Source of the DNA: Litorimonas sp964565335 | GTDB lineage: Bacteria; Pseudomonadota; Alphaproteobacteria; Caulobacterales; Maricaulaceae | DNA length: 23,123 bases | Assembly (NCBI GenBank): GCA_964565335.1 | Contig: CAZMEN010000042.1 | Coordinates: 1 to 23,123 of the forward strand | Direction: 5' to 3' | Shown here: positions 7,048-15,434 of the stretch, piece by piece | Position numbering within the stretch: the stretch's first letter is position 1 | Layout of the letters: every line of letters begins with the position of its first letter | The notes under the pieces: model-generated | Databases searched by the model: none | The model's input: the letters and a program-made list of their open reading frames with translations, nothing else | Told to the model about the DNA's origin: nothing | Program-made: the position numbers and the translations under genes

Positions 7048-8457
7048 ATGATCAGAATTATTATTATGTCTCTGGCCTTTATGGCCTTGCTGTCGGTTCA
7101 AGCGATAGCACGTCCCGTGCCAGAGGGGTTTACGGAACTGACGAAACGCCTGAGCCCGTCAGTTGTTAATATTTCCACAGCGCAGACGATTGAAATCAAC
7201 ACAGAGGATGCTCCTGCTTTCCCTGAGGGTTCGCCCCTTGAACGCTTCAATGACTTTTTCGGTCGCGGTAACGATCGCGATGGACGTGTTTCCAAATCTT
7301 TAGGCTCTGGTTTCGTTATTGATAAAGAAGGGCATATCGTCACGAATAATCACGTGATCGAGGACGCAGACTTGATTGAAGTGACTTTCCCCGACGGGGA
7401 TACATATGAGGCTGAACTGATAGGCCGCGACCCCGCGACCGATATTGCCGTTCTGAAAATCGATACAGGCAAGGATATGCCCTTTGTAAGTTTTGGCGAC
7501 TCAGACAAAGCTGAAGTCGGGGAATGGGTTATCGCTATCGGTAATCCCTTTGGTTACTCAGGTTCCGTGGCAGCAGGTATCATTTCCGCCCGAAACCGAG
7601 ATATCTCTCACGGCAGCTATGATGATTTCATCCAAACCGATGTGGCAATTAACCGAGGCAATTCCGGCGGCCCGCTCTTTAATATGGATGGTGATGTTAT
7701 CGGAGTAAACACGGCTATATTGTCGCCTACAGGGTATAGTGTCGGGATTAGCTTTTCAGTCCCTGCTGAATTAGCGGATTCCGTTGTCGAGCAACTCATT
7801 GCTTTTGGCGAGACACGTCGCGGCTATTTGGGTGTACGCCCACAAAAAGTAAGCGTCAGTCTGGCGAAATCCTATGGGTTGGATGACACCTATGGCGCAC
7901 TTATTACCTCTGTTGTCGCGGATTCTCCTGCTGATAAAGCAGGCCTGCAAAAAGGAGATTTGATTACGGAAATTGGCGGCGAACGCCTTGAAAGTTCTCG
8001 TTTGCTCTCTCGCCGTATCGCCGATGCTCCGATTAACAAACCATTGGAAGTTAAATATATTCGCAAGCGCAAAGAAAGAACAGCCTCCGTATTGGTGGAG
8101 AGATTGAAAGAGCAGGTCACGGAAGAAGAGAAGGCGCGCCGCGAGCAAGAGGAAAACGCGGCAGATCGCTCCGTTAATGGTATTTATGTCGAGGCTTTGA
8201 CAGATGAAACACGCGCGAAATACCGTATCGATTCAGTCATTAAAGGCGTTCGCGTTGTGAAGGTTGATAAACGCGCCGCGGCGAGCGGAAAGATTCTTGT
8301 TGGCGATATCATCGAAGAAGTCGGTTTCGAGGCCGTTGTTTCCCCTAAAGCGTTTGAAGACGCTGTTGAAGCATCTAAATCGTTCAATTCCCCTGTGACG
8401 TTTTTAATCAATCGCGGCGGGAATTATATCTTCTATGCTTTGGATGTTACGTCTTAG
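7048..8457 (+). CDS. degP: Periplasmic serine endoprotease, DegP/DegQ (Do) family
   Basis: 469-residue HtrA-type protease/chaperone that degrades or refolds damaged envelope proteins. It has a signal peptide (residues 1-21), then a trypsin-like domain with catalytic His102 (NNHVIED), Asp132 (DPATDIAVLK) and Ser206 (RGNSGGP). The first PDZ domain starts near YLGVRPQKVS (260-350). A charged linker (EQVTEEEKARREQEEN) leads to a second PDZ-like domain (about 375-465). Length matches the two-PDZ DegP/DegQ/MucD group; which subgroup it belongs to cannot be settled by eye. The ATG at 7048 opens the signal peptide but lacks a strong Shine-Dalgarno. It lies 97 bases after DUF2065, so it may share the hflKC transcript or have its own promoter. 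Its tail overlaps convergent serB by four bases. Confidence 0.96.
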   Translation: MIRIIIMSLAFMALLSVQAIARPVPEGFTELTKRLSPSVVNISTAQTIEINTEDAPAFPEGSPLERFNDFFGRGNDRDGRVSKSLGSGFVIDKEGHIVTNNHVIEDADLIEVTFPDGDTYEAELIGRDPATDIAVLKIDTGKDMPFVSFGDSDKAEVGEWVIAIGNPFGYSGSVAAGIISARNRDISHGSYDDFIQTDVAINRGNSGGPLFNMDGDVIGVNTAILSPTGYSVGISFSVPAELADSVVEQLIAFGETRRGYLGVRPQKVSVSLAKSYGLDDTYGALITSVVADSPADKAGLQKGDLITEIGGERLESSRLLSRRIADAPINKPLEVKYIRKRKERTASVLVERLKEQVTEEEKARREQEENAADRSVNGIYVEALTDETRAKYRIDSVIKGVRVVKVDKRAAASGKILVGDIIEEVGFEAVVSPKAFEDAVEASKSFNSPVTFLINRGGNYIFYALDVTS

Positions 8458-9338
8458 CCAATTTCTTTAAATTCACTGGCGTGATAACCTTGGAAGAATA
8501 GAGCTGTCCGTAAATCCGTGTGATTTATAGCGCAATGCGCAGCGGCCGCTACCGCAGGCTTGGCATAATAAGCAATACCCAGACCCGCAGCCTGTATCAT
8601 GGCGAGATCATTTGCGCCGTCGCCGATTGCGACGGCATTCTGCGGACCGACTAAGCCTCGCGAATATTGGTTCAAACGCTCTAATTTGGCCTCGCGGCCC
8701 AAGATAGGCAAGGCGACAGTGCCCGTCAGCGCATTTCCGTCATCCAGCAGGATATTCGCATGATGATGTTCAAACCCAATGGCTTTGGCCACACGAGAAG
8801 AGAAAAACGTAAAACCACCAGATACAATAACAGTCTCTGCGCCATTGACTTTCATTGTTGCGCAGAGCGTTTTAGCGCCAGAATTGACTTTGATCCGTTG
8901 GTCGAAACAGCGTTGTAAATCTGCAATGGGAAGGTCCTTGAGCAGGGCGACACGGTCGGTCAGAGCCCCTTCAAACCCGATTTCACCGCGCATGGCCCGC
9001 TCTGTAATCGCGCTGACCTTATCTTTGAAACCTGCGAAATCCGCTAGTTCATCAATGCATTCCTGCCCAATAAGGGTAGAATCCATATCACAAATCAAAA
9101 GACTCTTCTTGCGCCCCTGAGCTGGTTGCAGACAGAAGTCAGCGTTCACCTTGTTATATCTCAATGCATTAGCGATTTGCTCTTTGGAGACAGTTTGAGG
9201 GCAAAGACCTTCCGCTGCAATTCCTTCGGATAAGGATTTAACCGCGGTCAATTCAAAGGCAGAGACTAAACCCGCCAACTGCGCCGCATCCTTTTTAGGA
9301 AGGACAAGAGTCAAAATTTGGTTTAACGCGTCAACCAT
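8454..9338 (-). CDS. serB: Phosphoserine phosphatase
   Basis: Last step of serine synthesis: hydrolyses O-phospho-L-serine to serine, a HAD-superfamily reaction with an aspartyl-phosphate intermediate. 294 residues. The N-terminal 75 residues form the usual less conserved regulatory-like region. HAD motif I is DMDSTLIGQECIDELA (nucleophile Asp84, acid/base Asp86). Motif II is VSGGFTFF, the lysine of motif III sits in GREAKLERL and motif IV is IGDGANDLAMI. The cap contains the expected FEGALTDRVALLKDLP. The start is ATG 9338. It is divergent from miaA with 60 bases between starts, and tail-to-tail with the protease gene with a 4-base overlap and no terminator between them. Confidence 0.97.
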   Translation of the reverse strand: MVDALNQILTLVLPKKDAAQLAGLVSAFELTAVKSLSEGIAAEGLCPQTVSKEQIANALRYNKVNADFCLQPAQGRKKSLLICDMDSTLIGQECIDELADFAGFKDKVSAITERAMRGEIGFEGALTDRVALLKDLPIADLQRCFDQRIKVNSGAKTLCATMKVNGAETVIVSGGFTFFSSRVAKAIGFEHHHANILLDDGNALTGTVALPILGREAKLERLNQYSRGLVGPQNAVAIGDGANDLAMIQAAGLGIAYYAKPAVAAAAHCAINHTDLRTALFFQGYHASEFKEIG

Positions 9339-9398
9339 GTTAGTCGTGCTCCGAATAAACTGGGTTGCTCATGAAAGCTGCCCCGTGAAAGTCGTTCT

Positions 9399-10319
9399 GT
9401 GAGACCCGTTTTGTGTATTGCAGGGCCAACAGCCAGCGGCAAGAGCGCAGCGGCATTGGCATTGGCAAAAGCTGTTGATGGCGAAATAATCAACACAGAT
9501 GCCCTTCAAGTGTATCGCGATATTCGGATATTGTCGGCCCGCCCGACAGAGGATGATATGCGGTCTATGCCGCATCATCTCTACGGGGTTGTTGATGGTA
9601 CCACGCATTTCTCCAGCGGGCATTTCGTGCGGCAGGTTATGCCGATTGTTTTGAATGTTCTGGCTCGACGGAAAGTGCCAATCCTCGTGGGCGGGACAGG
9701 TCTTTATTTCAAAGCGCTCTTTGACGGTCTCGCCCCGGTTCCTACTATTGAACCACAACTTATAAAGCAGATAGACAATCAAATTCGCGAAGAAGGGATA
9801 GAGGCTGTTTTGGAAGAAGCCAAGGCGCTTGACCCTGTCGGCGTATCCCGTCTTTTAGGTCATGACTCGCAAAGGCTGACGCGTTTGTTGAGTGTGGTAA
9901 AGCAAACCGGGCGTCCGTTACATGAGTGGCAAAATCAAAATCGACCTGAAGTTCCTGCCGGGCAAGCTATGCGATTTTTAATACTGCCGCCGAGGGAAAC
10001 ATTGTATGCCAAAATTAATGAACGGTTTGAGAGAATGGTAGAGCAGGGCGGCATGAACGAGGCCAAAAATGTTTACGCGCAATATGGCCATAAGACGGAC
10101 TTGCCAATGTTAAAGGCAATTGGTCTGTCACACCTCCTGCGCCATTTGGGCGGCGAATTGAATTATGTCAGCGCTATAGACCTCGCCAAGCGCGATACAC
10201 GCCGTTTTGCCAAACGACAAATGACATGGTTTCGGAATCAGTGTCGGGATTGGACACATGTCGAGGCTATAGATGTCAAAAATACAGCCCAATTTGTGAA
10301 CCAGTGGTCTTCAACATGA
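9399..10319 (+). CDS. miaA: tRNA dimethylallyltransferase
   Basis: Adds a dimethylallyl group to N6 of adenosine 37 in tRNAs that read UNN codons, improving decoding. 306 residues. The P-loop GPTASGKS is at residues 9-16, the catalytic aspartate in TDALQVYRD (Asp34), and VGGTGLYFKALFDGLAPVP and the tRNA-binding DTRRFAKRQMTWFR are all present. The start is GTG 9399, placed so that the P-loop falls at the usual distance from the N-terminus; other nearby GTG/ATG triplets are out of frame. The stop TGA overlaps the ATG of the next gene (ATGA), so the two are translationally coupled. Confidence 0.97.
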   Translation: MRPVLCIAGPTASGKSAAALALAKAVDGEIINTDALQVYRDIRILSARPTEDDMRSMPHHLYGVVDGTTHFSSGHFVRQVMPIVLNVLARRKVPILVGGTGLYFKALFDGLAPVPTIEPQLIKQIDNQIREEGIEAVLEEAKALDPVGVSRLLGHDSQRLTRLLSVVKQTGRPLHEWQNQNRPEVPAGQAMRFLILPPRETLYAKINERFERMVEQGGMNEAKNVYAQYGHKTDLPMLKAIGLSHLLRHLGGELNYVSAIDLAKRDTRRFAKRQMTWFRNQCRDWTHVEAIDVKNTAQFVNQWSST

Positions 10320-10978
10320 AGCTGTCTCCTTCCTTAATTTTCGCGCTTACCTTGTCACTTGTCTTACTCTGTGTTCTGGTCGGCGGCCTCAGCGGTGGTG
10401 CGATTGATTTTGACGCTGTTCAATCCTTGATGGGGCAAGTTCAAGAATCAAAAACCGCCATATTCATCGTGATTTTTATTTTCGTAACGGGATCCTTTTT
10501 GGGTGCGCCGCAATGGGCTTTAATCACAGCCTGTGTTGTGGGTTTTGGACCGCTCTTAGGCGGGTTTTATGCTTGGGTGGCGACATTATGCTCCGCCAGC
10601 GCCAATTTCTACCTTGCAAGGTTATTAGGTCAGAGGCGGTTGAGCCGTTTACAAGGGCCAAGGCTAAGCCGTATCTTGGCGCGAGTTGAACGAAACGGCA
10701 TGTTATGGAGTTTTGTCGTTCGTCTTGTCCCGACGGGCCCTTTTATTTTGGTCAACTCTGCGGCGGGTCTATCAACCATTCGGTACCCAGCATTTTTGGC
10801 GGGAACGGCCTTTGGAATTATTCCAAAAATATTGGTAATGGGGCATATTGCGAAAGGTAATTTTGTCGGATTAGACGGAAAGATTATTTCGCTTATATTT
10901 ATTGGGTTGGCTATTTTGGCTATTGTGATGACCTTTTGGTTTCAAAAAACCGTCCACCAAAAAGGTCACAAGGTCTAA
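10316..10978 (+). CDS. TVP38/TMEM64 (DedA-like) membrane protein
   Basis: 220-residue inner-membrane protein. Hydrophobic segments lie near residues 5-27, 46-65, 68-95, 130-150, 158-178 and 188-208. The SNARE-associated/VTT domain is recognisable from FLGAPQWALITACVVGFGPLLGG (a long glycine-rich hairpin, first 20 residues most typical) and RLVPTGPFILVN (136-147), matching the family's 'R..P..P...vn...G' loop. Relatives in the DedA/VTT superfamily move lipids or lipid carriers across membranes; no substrate can be given here. The start is the ATG overlapping the miaA stop, chosen over an upstream in-frame start because it begins exactly at the first hydrophobic segment. Confidence 0.88.
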   Translation: MKLSPSLIFALTLSLVLLCVLVGGLSGGAIDFDAVQSLMGQVQESKTAIFIVIFIFVTGSFLGAPQWALITACVVGFGPLLGGFYAWVATLCSASANFYLARLLGQRRLSRLQGPRLSRILARVERNGMLWSFVVRLVPTGPFILVNSAAGLSTIRYPAFLAGTAFGIIPKILVMGHIAKGNFVGLDGKIISLIFIGLAILAIVMTFWFQKTVHQKGHKV

Positions 10979-11003
10979 GGTAAATTCGGGGTATTACTCC
11001 ACT

Positions 11004-12269
11004 CTAACGGTTATAACGGTTTAGTCTGAGCCAATCTTTTTTGGGGCGTTCATAGAGTTGGTCGAGAAACTCTAATTGTAATCCAATTGGCTGATAATGC
11101 GGGCTGTTCCACATCATCGCAATGCCGCTTCGCTTTTCGGGATCGAATAAAATAAGTGCGCGATAACCCTCAACACCACCGCGATGCCCAACCACTTTGT
11201 GTCCATAATAATCATAAGTGCGAAACCCCATTCCGTAATGGGCTTTTTTTAATCCGCCGAAACGTCGGTTCATATAACGTTGTTCGCGCAGAGTGGAAAC
11301 ACGCGGCGTTTGCAACACTTGCTGAATGGCTTCTTGCTTGGATAGTGTGTCCGTATCGGCATCTGGCATTTGACCAATCATCCATCGCGCCAGATCTGTA
11401 ACAGAAGAATTGACACCAGCCGCTGCCGGGACGCGGTAATAGGTCGGCTTAACAGACCTATAGGGTCTACCATATTTCGTATGAGGCTTAGCCCAGCTTT
11501 TTGATTGTCGTAAGCCTTGAAGGCTGACACTCGCTGAGGTCATACCAAAAGCGTCAAATATATTTGTCTGAGCAACAGATTTATAGGGTAGTCCCGTCAA
11601 GGTTTCGATAATCTCGGACGCCGAGTCATAAGCCACATTCTGATAGCTGTGACAGGTGGCGGGTGCGCAATTATATCTGAGCTTACCAAGCTTCTGCCGT
11701 GTCTCTTTTGCGCTACGGCCATTCTCTATATGCCCGTCATAAGCATTCGGCACGATACCCACTTGGTGCGCCAATAAATGCGCTACTGATATATTGACCT
11801 CATCAGGCGGCAAGTGGAGGGAGTCTGTAAAATCCTCTACCGCATCATCTAATGAAATCTTATTATCCGCGGCCATAGAGACAAGCAGATAGGCCGCAAT
11901 GCCTTTTGAGACGGAAGCCCAACGAAAGACTGTGTCTGCGGTAACTTTATCTCCGCTGCCGCGCCGTGTTTCGCCGTAACCTTCCGCAAATGTAATCTCT
12001 CCATTCTCGACAATTGCGACGGACAGCCCTGTCATAGGCAGTCTTTGCATCAGTAGTTTGGCGCGCTTATCCAGATAGCTTGTGTCCACTATTTGTGCGG
12101 ATTTGGACTGTGTAGTTACTTTTGTGGAAGTGTCTGTGACAATTTTCACAGGGGTCTCTGCCAAGGCGTGAAAGGATTGAGCTAAATTAGGCTGCGCCAC
12201 TGAAGGCGGCGCAGTTAACGCGGATATAAATGTTACGCTCATCACTAATGTTGAGAGTCGGTGCGTCAT
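11004..12269 (-). CDS. Secreted serine hydrolase, beta-lactamase/PBP4* fold
   Basis: 421 residues with a signal peptide (about 1-25, cleavage near SVAQ). After a Thr/Ser-rich linker, the class C beta-lactamase-related domain starts near residue 65. The catalytic tetrad motif is SVSK (Ser119, Lys122), the second motif YQN (Tyr209-Asn211) and the third HRGG (His362), the histidine version of KTG common in esterase/peptidase members of this family. A CAPATC pair (Cys201 and Cys206) sits just before the YxN loop and could form a disulfide in the periplasm. It may be a D-amino-acid peptidase, esterase or cell-wall enzyme; the sequence does not prove beta-lactam resistance. It follows uppP on the same strand after 132 bases. 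Confidence 0.92.
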   Translation of the reverse strand: MTHRLSTLVMSVTFISALTAPPSVAQPNLAQSFHALAETPVKIVTDTSTKVTTQSKSAQIVDTSYLDKRAKLLMQRLPMTGLSVAIVENGEITFAEGYGETRRGSGDKVTADTVFRWASVSKGIAAYLLVSMAADNKISLDDAVEDFTDSLHLPPDEVNISVAHLLAHQVGIVPNAYDGHIENGRSAKETRQKLGKLRYNCAPATCHSYQNVAYDSASEIIETLTGLPYKSVAQTNIFDAFGMTSASVSLQGLRQSKSWAKPHTKYGRPYRSVKPTYYRVPAAAGVNSSVTDLARWMIGQMPDADTDTLSKQEAIQQVLQTPRVSTLREQRYMNRRFGGLKKAHYGMGFRTYDYYGHKVVGHRGGVEGYRALILFDPEKRSGIAMMWNSPHYQPIGLQLEFLDQLYERPKKDWLRLNRYNR

Positions 12270-12401
12270 TACAGCCCGTTCAACTTTTGGACGGTAGGCG
12301 TTTGGGGGACAATCGCATGACTTTTGACGGAGGAAAACCCTGCGCCCACGGCTGTATCTTTACGAAATTGTATCATCTTGCCCCGTTTTGTCTTACTATT
12401 A

Positions 12402-13217
12402 TTAACTAAGCATTATCCATGCCAATAATGCGCCTCCCAGAGCTAATCGATAGAGCATAAAGGGAAACATGCCAATTTTGCTAATCCATTTCATAAAGAG
12501 TGAAATACACGCAAAGGCCGCGATGAAAGACAAAAAAGCCACCCACAGGCCGTCAGTGAGCGATGCCCCTGCCAATTCAGTGGCGTCGGCGGTTGTTAGG
12601 CTGTAAAGGGCGAATAGCCCGCCTACGCCGATAATTGGCAGGCTCATTAACATTGAAAAGCGGGCGGCTTCCACGCGGGTGAAGCCCATAGCACGGGCGG
12701 CGGTCATTGTAATGCCAGACCGGGACGTCCCCGGAATCAGCGCAACGGCTTGAGCTAAACCTAATCCAAACGCGCCTTTCCATGTCAGGTCTTCGGTGAC
12801 GCGCGTTTGTTTGCCCCAAATATCTGAGAGCCAAAGAAGGATACCGAAAAATATCGTTGTGAAGGCGATAAGAAGTGGCGAACGTATCATTTCATCATAG
12901 CCACCAAATCGTAAGAATGCTCCGAAGAGTAGAGCGGGAGGCGTCGCAATGATGAGGTTAAGGGCGAGAATCGATTTTACATTCAGTTTAACCCGAACCA
13001 AATCCCAAAGCCCTGTGAAGATTGCGCCTACGTCTTTTCGGAAATAAGCCATGACGGCGAAAAGCGACCCAAAATGCGCCATAACATCAATCAGGGGGCC
13101 TTGATCTTGCCATCCCAATATCTTGGCGGGCAAAATCAAATGCGCTGAGCTTGAAATAGGTAAAAACTCGGTCAGGCCTTGAATTATGGCTAGGAGTGTG
13201 AGGTGAAGCCAAGACAT
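12402..13217 (-). CDS. uppP: Undecaprenyl-diphosphatase
   Basis: Dephosphorylates undecaprenyl diphosphate to recycle the lipid carrier for peptidoglycan and other envelope polymers; overproduction of family members gives bacitracin resistance. 271 residues, all membrane. The family active-site motifs are IIQGLTEFLPISSSAH (Glu17 and serines 22-24) and PGTSRSG (162-168, Arg166). About seven to eight hydrophobic segments match BacA/UppP topology. The ATG at 13217 has AAGGGA about 6 bases upstream. Together with the serine hydrolase downstream it makes a small envelope-related minus-strand pair. Confidence 0.97.
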   Translation of the reverse strand: MSWLHLTLLAIIQGLTEFLPISSSAHLILPAKILGWQDQGPLIDVMAHFGSLFAVMAYFRKDVGAIFTGLWDLVRVKLNVKSILALNLIIATPPALLFGAFLRFGGYDEMIRSPLLIAFTTIFFGILLWLSDIWGKQTRVTEDLTWKGAFGLGLAQAVALIPGTSRSGITMTAARAMGFTRVEAARFSMLMSLPIIGVGGLFALYSLTTADATELAGASLTDGLWVAFLSFIAAFACISLFMKWISKIGMFPFMLYRLALGGALLAWIMLS

Positions 13218-13424
13218 TATCTATCCCTTAATATTTTGGGTGATGCGAACCTTTCGGCGGTAAGGCGATATGGCCTAAACTTCAACGAAAAACAGGGACT
13301 TTCATGCGGCGTTATGATTTTATTCGTCCTAAATAGGTGAATTTTATTCTATCGTAATAAACTTGGTTTTTGGATGCGTGAAAGCGGCGTTTAAAATAGG
13401 GTTTAATTACAAGGGTTTGCGCGG

Positions 13425-13452
13425 TTGAAAGCTTGTTGGTTTTTCATATAAT
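13425..13452 (+). promoter_or_regulatory. Sigma-70-like promoter for gltD-GFA-gltB
   Basis: TTGAAA (13425-13430), a 16-base spacer and a perfect TATAAT (13447-13452). The predicted transcript would start near 13459 and have a leader of about 100 bases before the gltD ATG. It is the best promoter match I found in the window. No experimental support. Confidence 0.55.
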
Positions 13453-13462
13453 ATCAAAAATT

Positions 13463-13473
13463 GACAAATTGTC
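13463..13473. promoter_or_regulatory. Palindrome GACAAATTGTC at the predicted gltD transcription start
   Basis: Perfect 5-base inverted repeat around a single A (GACAA-A-TTGTC), 10 bases after the -10 box. A repressor bound here would block transcription. Its half-site GACA/TGTC also recurs in front of the ribbon-helix-helix gene at 20593-20624. It is short enough to be chance. Confidence 0.3.
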
Positions 13474-13562
13474 GCATCTTGAATCCAGCAAACTTCCTGT
13501 ATAGGCAGGGCATTAGTAAGGCTTGAGCGCCTCCGCTTGAGTGAATATGGGGTAGAACCGCT

Positions 13563-14996
13563 ATGGCAACGTCTAATAAAATGCTGCAATTTATTCGTAC
13601 CGAACGTGACATGCCGAAAAAACGTGATGCAAATGACCGGCGTGAAGATTTTTTGGAAATCTACGGCGATTACATTGAGGTTAAAGCGCAAGAGCAAGCC
13701 TCGCGCTGTTCGCAATGCGGCGTGCCTTTTTGTCAAAACCATTGCCCGCTCGGCAATAATATACCGGATTGGCTCAAATTAACGGCGGAAGGACGCGTTA
13801 AAGAAGCGTGGGAAGTCTCCAGTGCGACTAACAATATGCCTGAGATTTGTGGGCGTATCTGTCCGCAAGATCGTCTCTGTGAAGGCTCTTGCGTGATTGA
13901 ACAATCCGGTCATGGAACAGTGACGATTGGGTCTGTGGAGCGGTTCTTAACCGACACGGCTTGGGAAGAAGAGTGGGTCGAGCGGATCAAGCCCCGCCAA
14001 GAGCGCGGAGCCAGTGTCGGTATTGTTGGCGCAGGGCCTGCGGGATTAGCCGCAGCAGAGCAATTGCGAACCGAGGGTTGGCAGGTCACAATTTATGACC
14101 GTCATGACCGTGCTGGCGGATTGCTCATTTATGGCATTCCGAATTTCAAATTAGAAAAAGAAATCGTTCAACGCCGCACCAACCGGCTGGAAGAAAGCGG
14201 TATTGAATTTGTCATGAACTGCGATGTTGGCGTTGATGTTACTTTTGATAAATTAAGGGAAAAGCATCAGGCCGTGCTCATTGCGACCGGTGTGTATAAA
14301 GCGCGTAATTTGGAGTGCGACGGCAGTGATGCCGAGGGCGTCACAGCAGCTCTGCCGTTCCTGATCGAGAGCAATAAGCGCGGATTAGGCGATACAACTA
14401 AAGGCGAAACGGCAGAAGGTAAGAATGTTGTTGTTATTGGCGGCGGCGATACAGCGATGGATTGCGTTCGTACTGCTATTCGTCAGGGGGCGGAATCTGT
14501 GACCTGCCTTTACCGTCGTGATCACGCTAATATGCCTGGATCTCGCCGCGAAACCGCGAATGCGCAAGAAGAGGGCGTAAAGTTTGAATGGCTCGCATCT
14601 CCTCAGTCGATTGCCCAAAATGACGGTAAGGTTGCTGCAGTGACAACACACCGTATGCGGTTGGGCGCGAAAGATGCCTCTGGACGACAATCTCCCGTGA
14701 TTTTGGATGGTGCGGATTTCAATGTGAAAGCGGATTTGGTTATTAAAGCACTGGGCTTCACACCAGAAGATATGAGCCTCTTGAGCGAGGAACTCGCTGT
14801 CACCCGTTGGAGCACGGTGAAGGTGAACCCTCTAACATTTGAAACTAATCTGCCCGGTGTTTATGCTGCGGGAGATATTGTACGCGGTGCGTCACTGGTG
14901 GTTTGGGCGATACGCGAGGGCCGCGATGCAGCGGCGCATATGCACACTTATTTGCGTAAACTGGAAAGCGCAGATTCTAAAGTGGCTGCGGAATAG
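13563..14996 (+). CDS. gltD: Glutamate synthase (NADPH) small subunit
   Basis: Beta subunit of glutamate synthase: takes electrons from NADPH via FAD and passes them through iron-sulfur clusters to the large subunit, which makes two glutamates from glutamine and 2-oxoglutarate. 477 residues. The N-terminal domain carries two four-cysteine groups (49, 52, 57, 61 and 96, 100, 106, 110) for the 4Fe-4S clusters. An FAD-binding GxGxxG follows in VGIVGAGPAGLAAAE (about 152-166). An NADPH-binding glycine motif VVVIGGGDTAMD (about 289-300) and the C-terminal FAD motif VYAAGDIVRGASLVVWAI complete the fold. ATG 13563 follows a GGGG-containing ribosome-binding site. The GFA gene starts 9 bases after the stop. 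Confidence 0.97.
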   Translation: MATSNKMLQFIRTERDMPKKRDANDRREDFLEIYGDYIEVKAQEQASRCSQCGVPFCQNHCPLGNNIPDWLKLTAEGRVKEAWEVSSATNNMPEICGRICPQDRLCEGSCVIEQSGHGTVTIGSVERFLTDTAWEEEWVERIKPRQERGASVGIVGAGPAGLAAAEQLRTEGWQVTIYDRHDRAGGLLIYGIPNFKLEKEIVQRRTNRLEESGIEFVMNCDVGVDVTFDKLREKHQAVLIATGVYKARNLECDGSDAEGVTAALPFLIESNKRGLGDTTKGETAEGKNVVVIGGGDTAMDCVRTAIRQGAESVTCLYRRDHANMPGSRRETANAQEEGVKFEWLASPQSIAQNDGKVAAVTTHRMRLGAKDASGRQSPVILDGADFNVKADLVIKALGFTPEDMSLLSEELAVTRWSTVKVNPLTFETNLPGVYAAGDIVRGASLVVWAIREGRDAAAHMHTYLRKLESADSKVAAE

Positions 14997-15005
14997 GGGC
15001 CTTTG

Positions 15006-15434
15006 ATGACATCGAAAATAAAAGGGAATTGCCTGTGCGGTGCGGTGGAATTTGAAACATCCCTACCAGGCCATATTGATGCCTGTCATTGCAAGACCTG
15101 CCGGAGTTGGAATGGCGGTCCTTTTATTGGAGCAGATTTCCGAGAGGGCATCACGTTCATAAAAGACGAGGGGCTTGTTTGGTATGAGAGTTCAGAATGG
15201 GCGAAGCGAGGGTTTTGTAAAACCTGCGGGTCTAGCCTGTTTTATCGCCTTAAAAGCGATCCCAATTTCTGGAGCATCGCCGCCGGCACACTAGATCTCC
15301 CCGAGGGCCTCACGCTTGGGAAAGAAATTTTTATCGACGAAAAACCCGATTATTACAATTTGGCCGGAGAGCAAAAACGGCTGACAGGTGCGGAAGCATT
15401 CGCAGAATTTACTTCAGGTGAGAACAATGAGTGA
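15006..15434 (+). CDS. GFA-family zinc protein (CENP-V/GFA domain)
   Basis: 142-residue protein of the glutathione-dependent formaldehyde-activating (GFA/CENP-V/Mss4-like) fold. The zinc-binding cysteines are visible: CLC (9, 11), CHCKTC (27-32) and CKTC (71-74), followed by GSSLFYR. The name reflects one studied member; most GFA-domain proteins have no proven substrate and the glutathione link is disputed for some. The ATG at 15006 is preferred over the preceding TTG because AGGGG (14995-14999), overlapping the gltD stop, lies 6 bases before it. Its last 8 bases overlap the gltB start, so it is locked between the two glutamate synthase subunits and should be co-translated with them. Confidence 0.93.
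   Translation: MTSKIKGNCLCGAVEFETSLPGHIDACHCKTCRSWNGGPFIGADFREGITFIKDEGLVWYESSEWAKRGFCKTCGSSLFYRLKSDPNFWSIAAGTLDLPEGLTLGKEIFIDEKPDYYNLAGEQKRLTGAEAFAEFTSGENNE

Larger units (their letters stand above)
13218..13562. other. Divergent regulatory region between uppP and gltD
   Basis: 345 bases with no credible gene. The uppP ribosome-binding site lies at the left edge. In the middle is the inverted repeat CCTAAATAGG (13328-13337), flanked by two copies of ATTTTATTC (13317-13325 and 13341-13349). On the right are the gltD promoter candidate and the small palindrome GACAAATTGTC. A direct repeat GCTTGAG (twice around 13520-13541) precedes the start codon. The sequence is AT-rich, as expected for a promoter region. 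Confidence 0.6.

Noticed and set aside
11004..12269. Antibiotic-resistance beta-lactamase
   Set aside because: The SVSK/YQN/HRGG motif set fits the broad serine hydrolase family; the third motif has histidine, as in esterase/peptidase members, so resistance is not supported.
15388..15426. Earlier start for gltB
   Set aside because: The ATG at 15427 has its own ribosome-binding site and gives a propeptide of normal length before Cys30.
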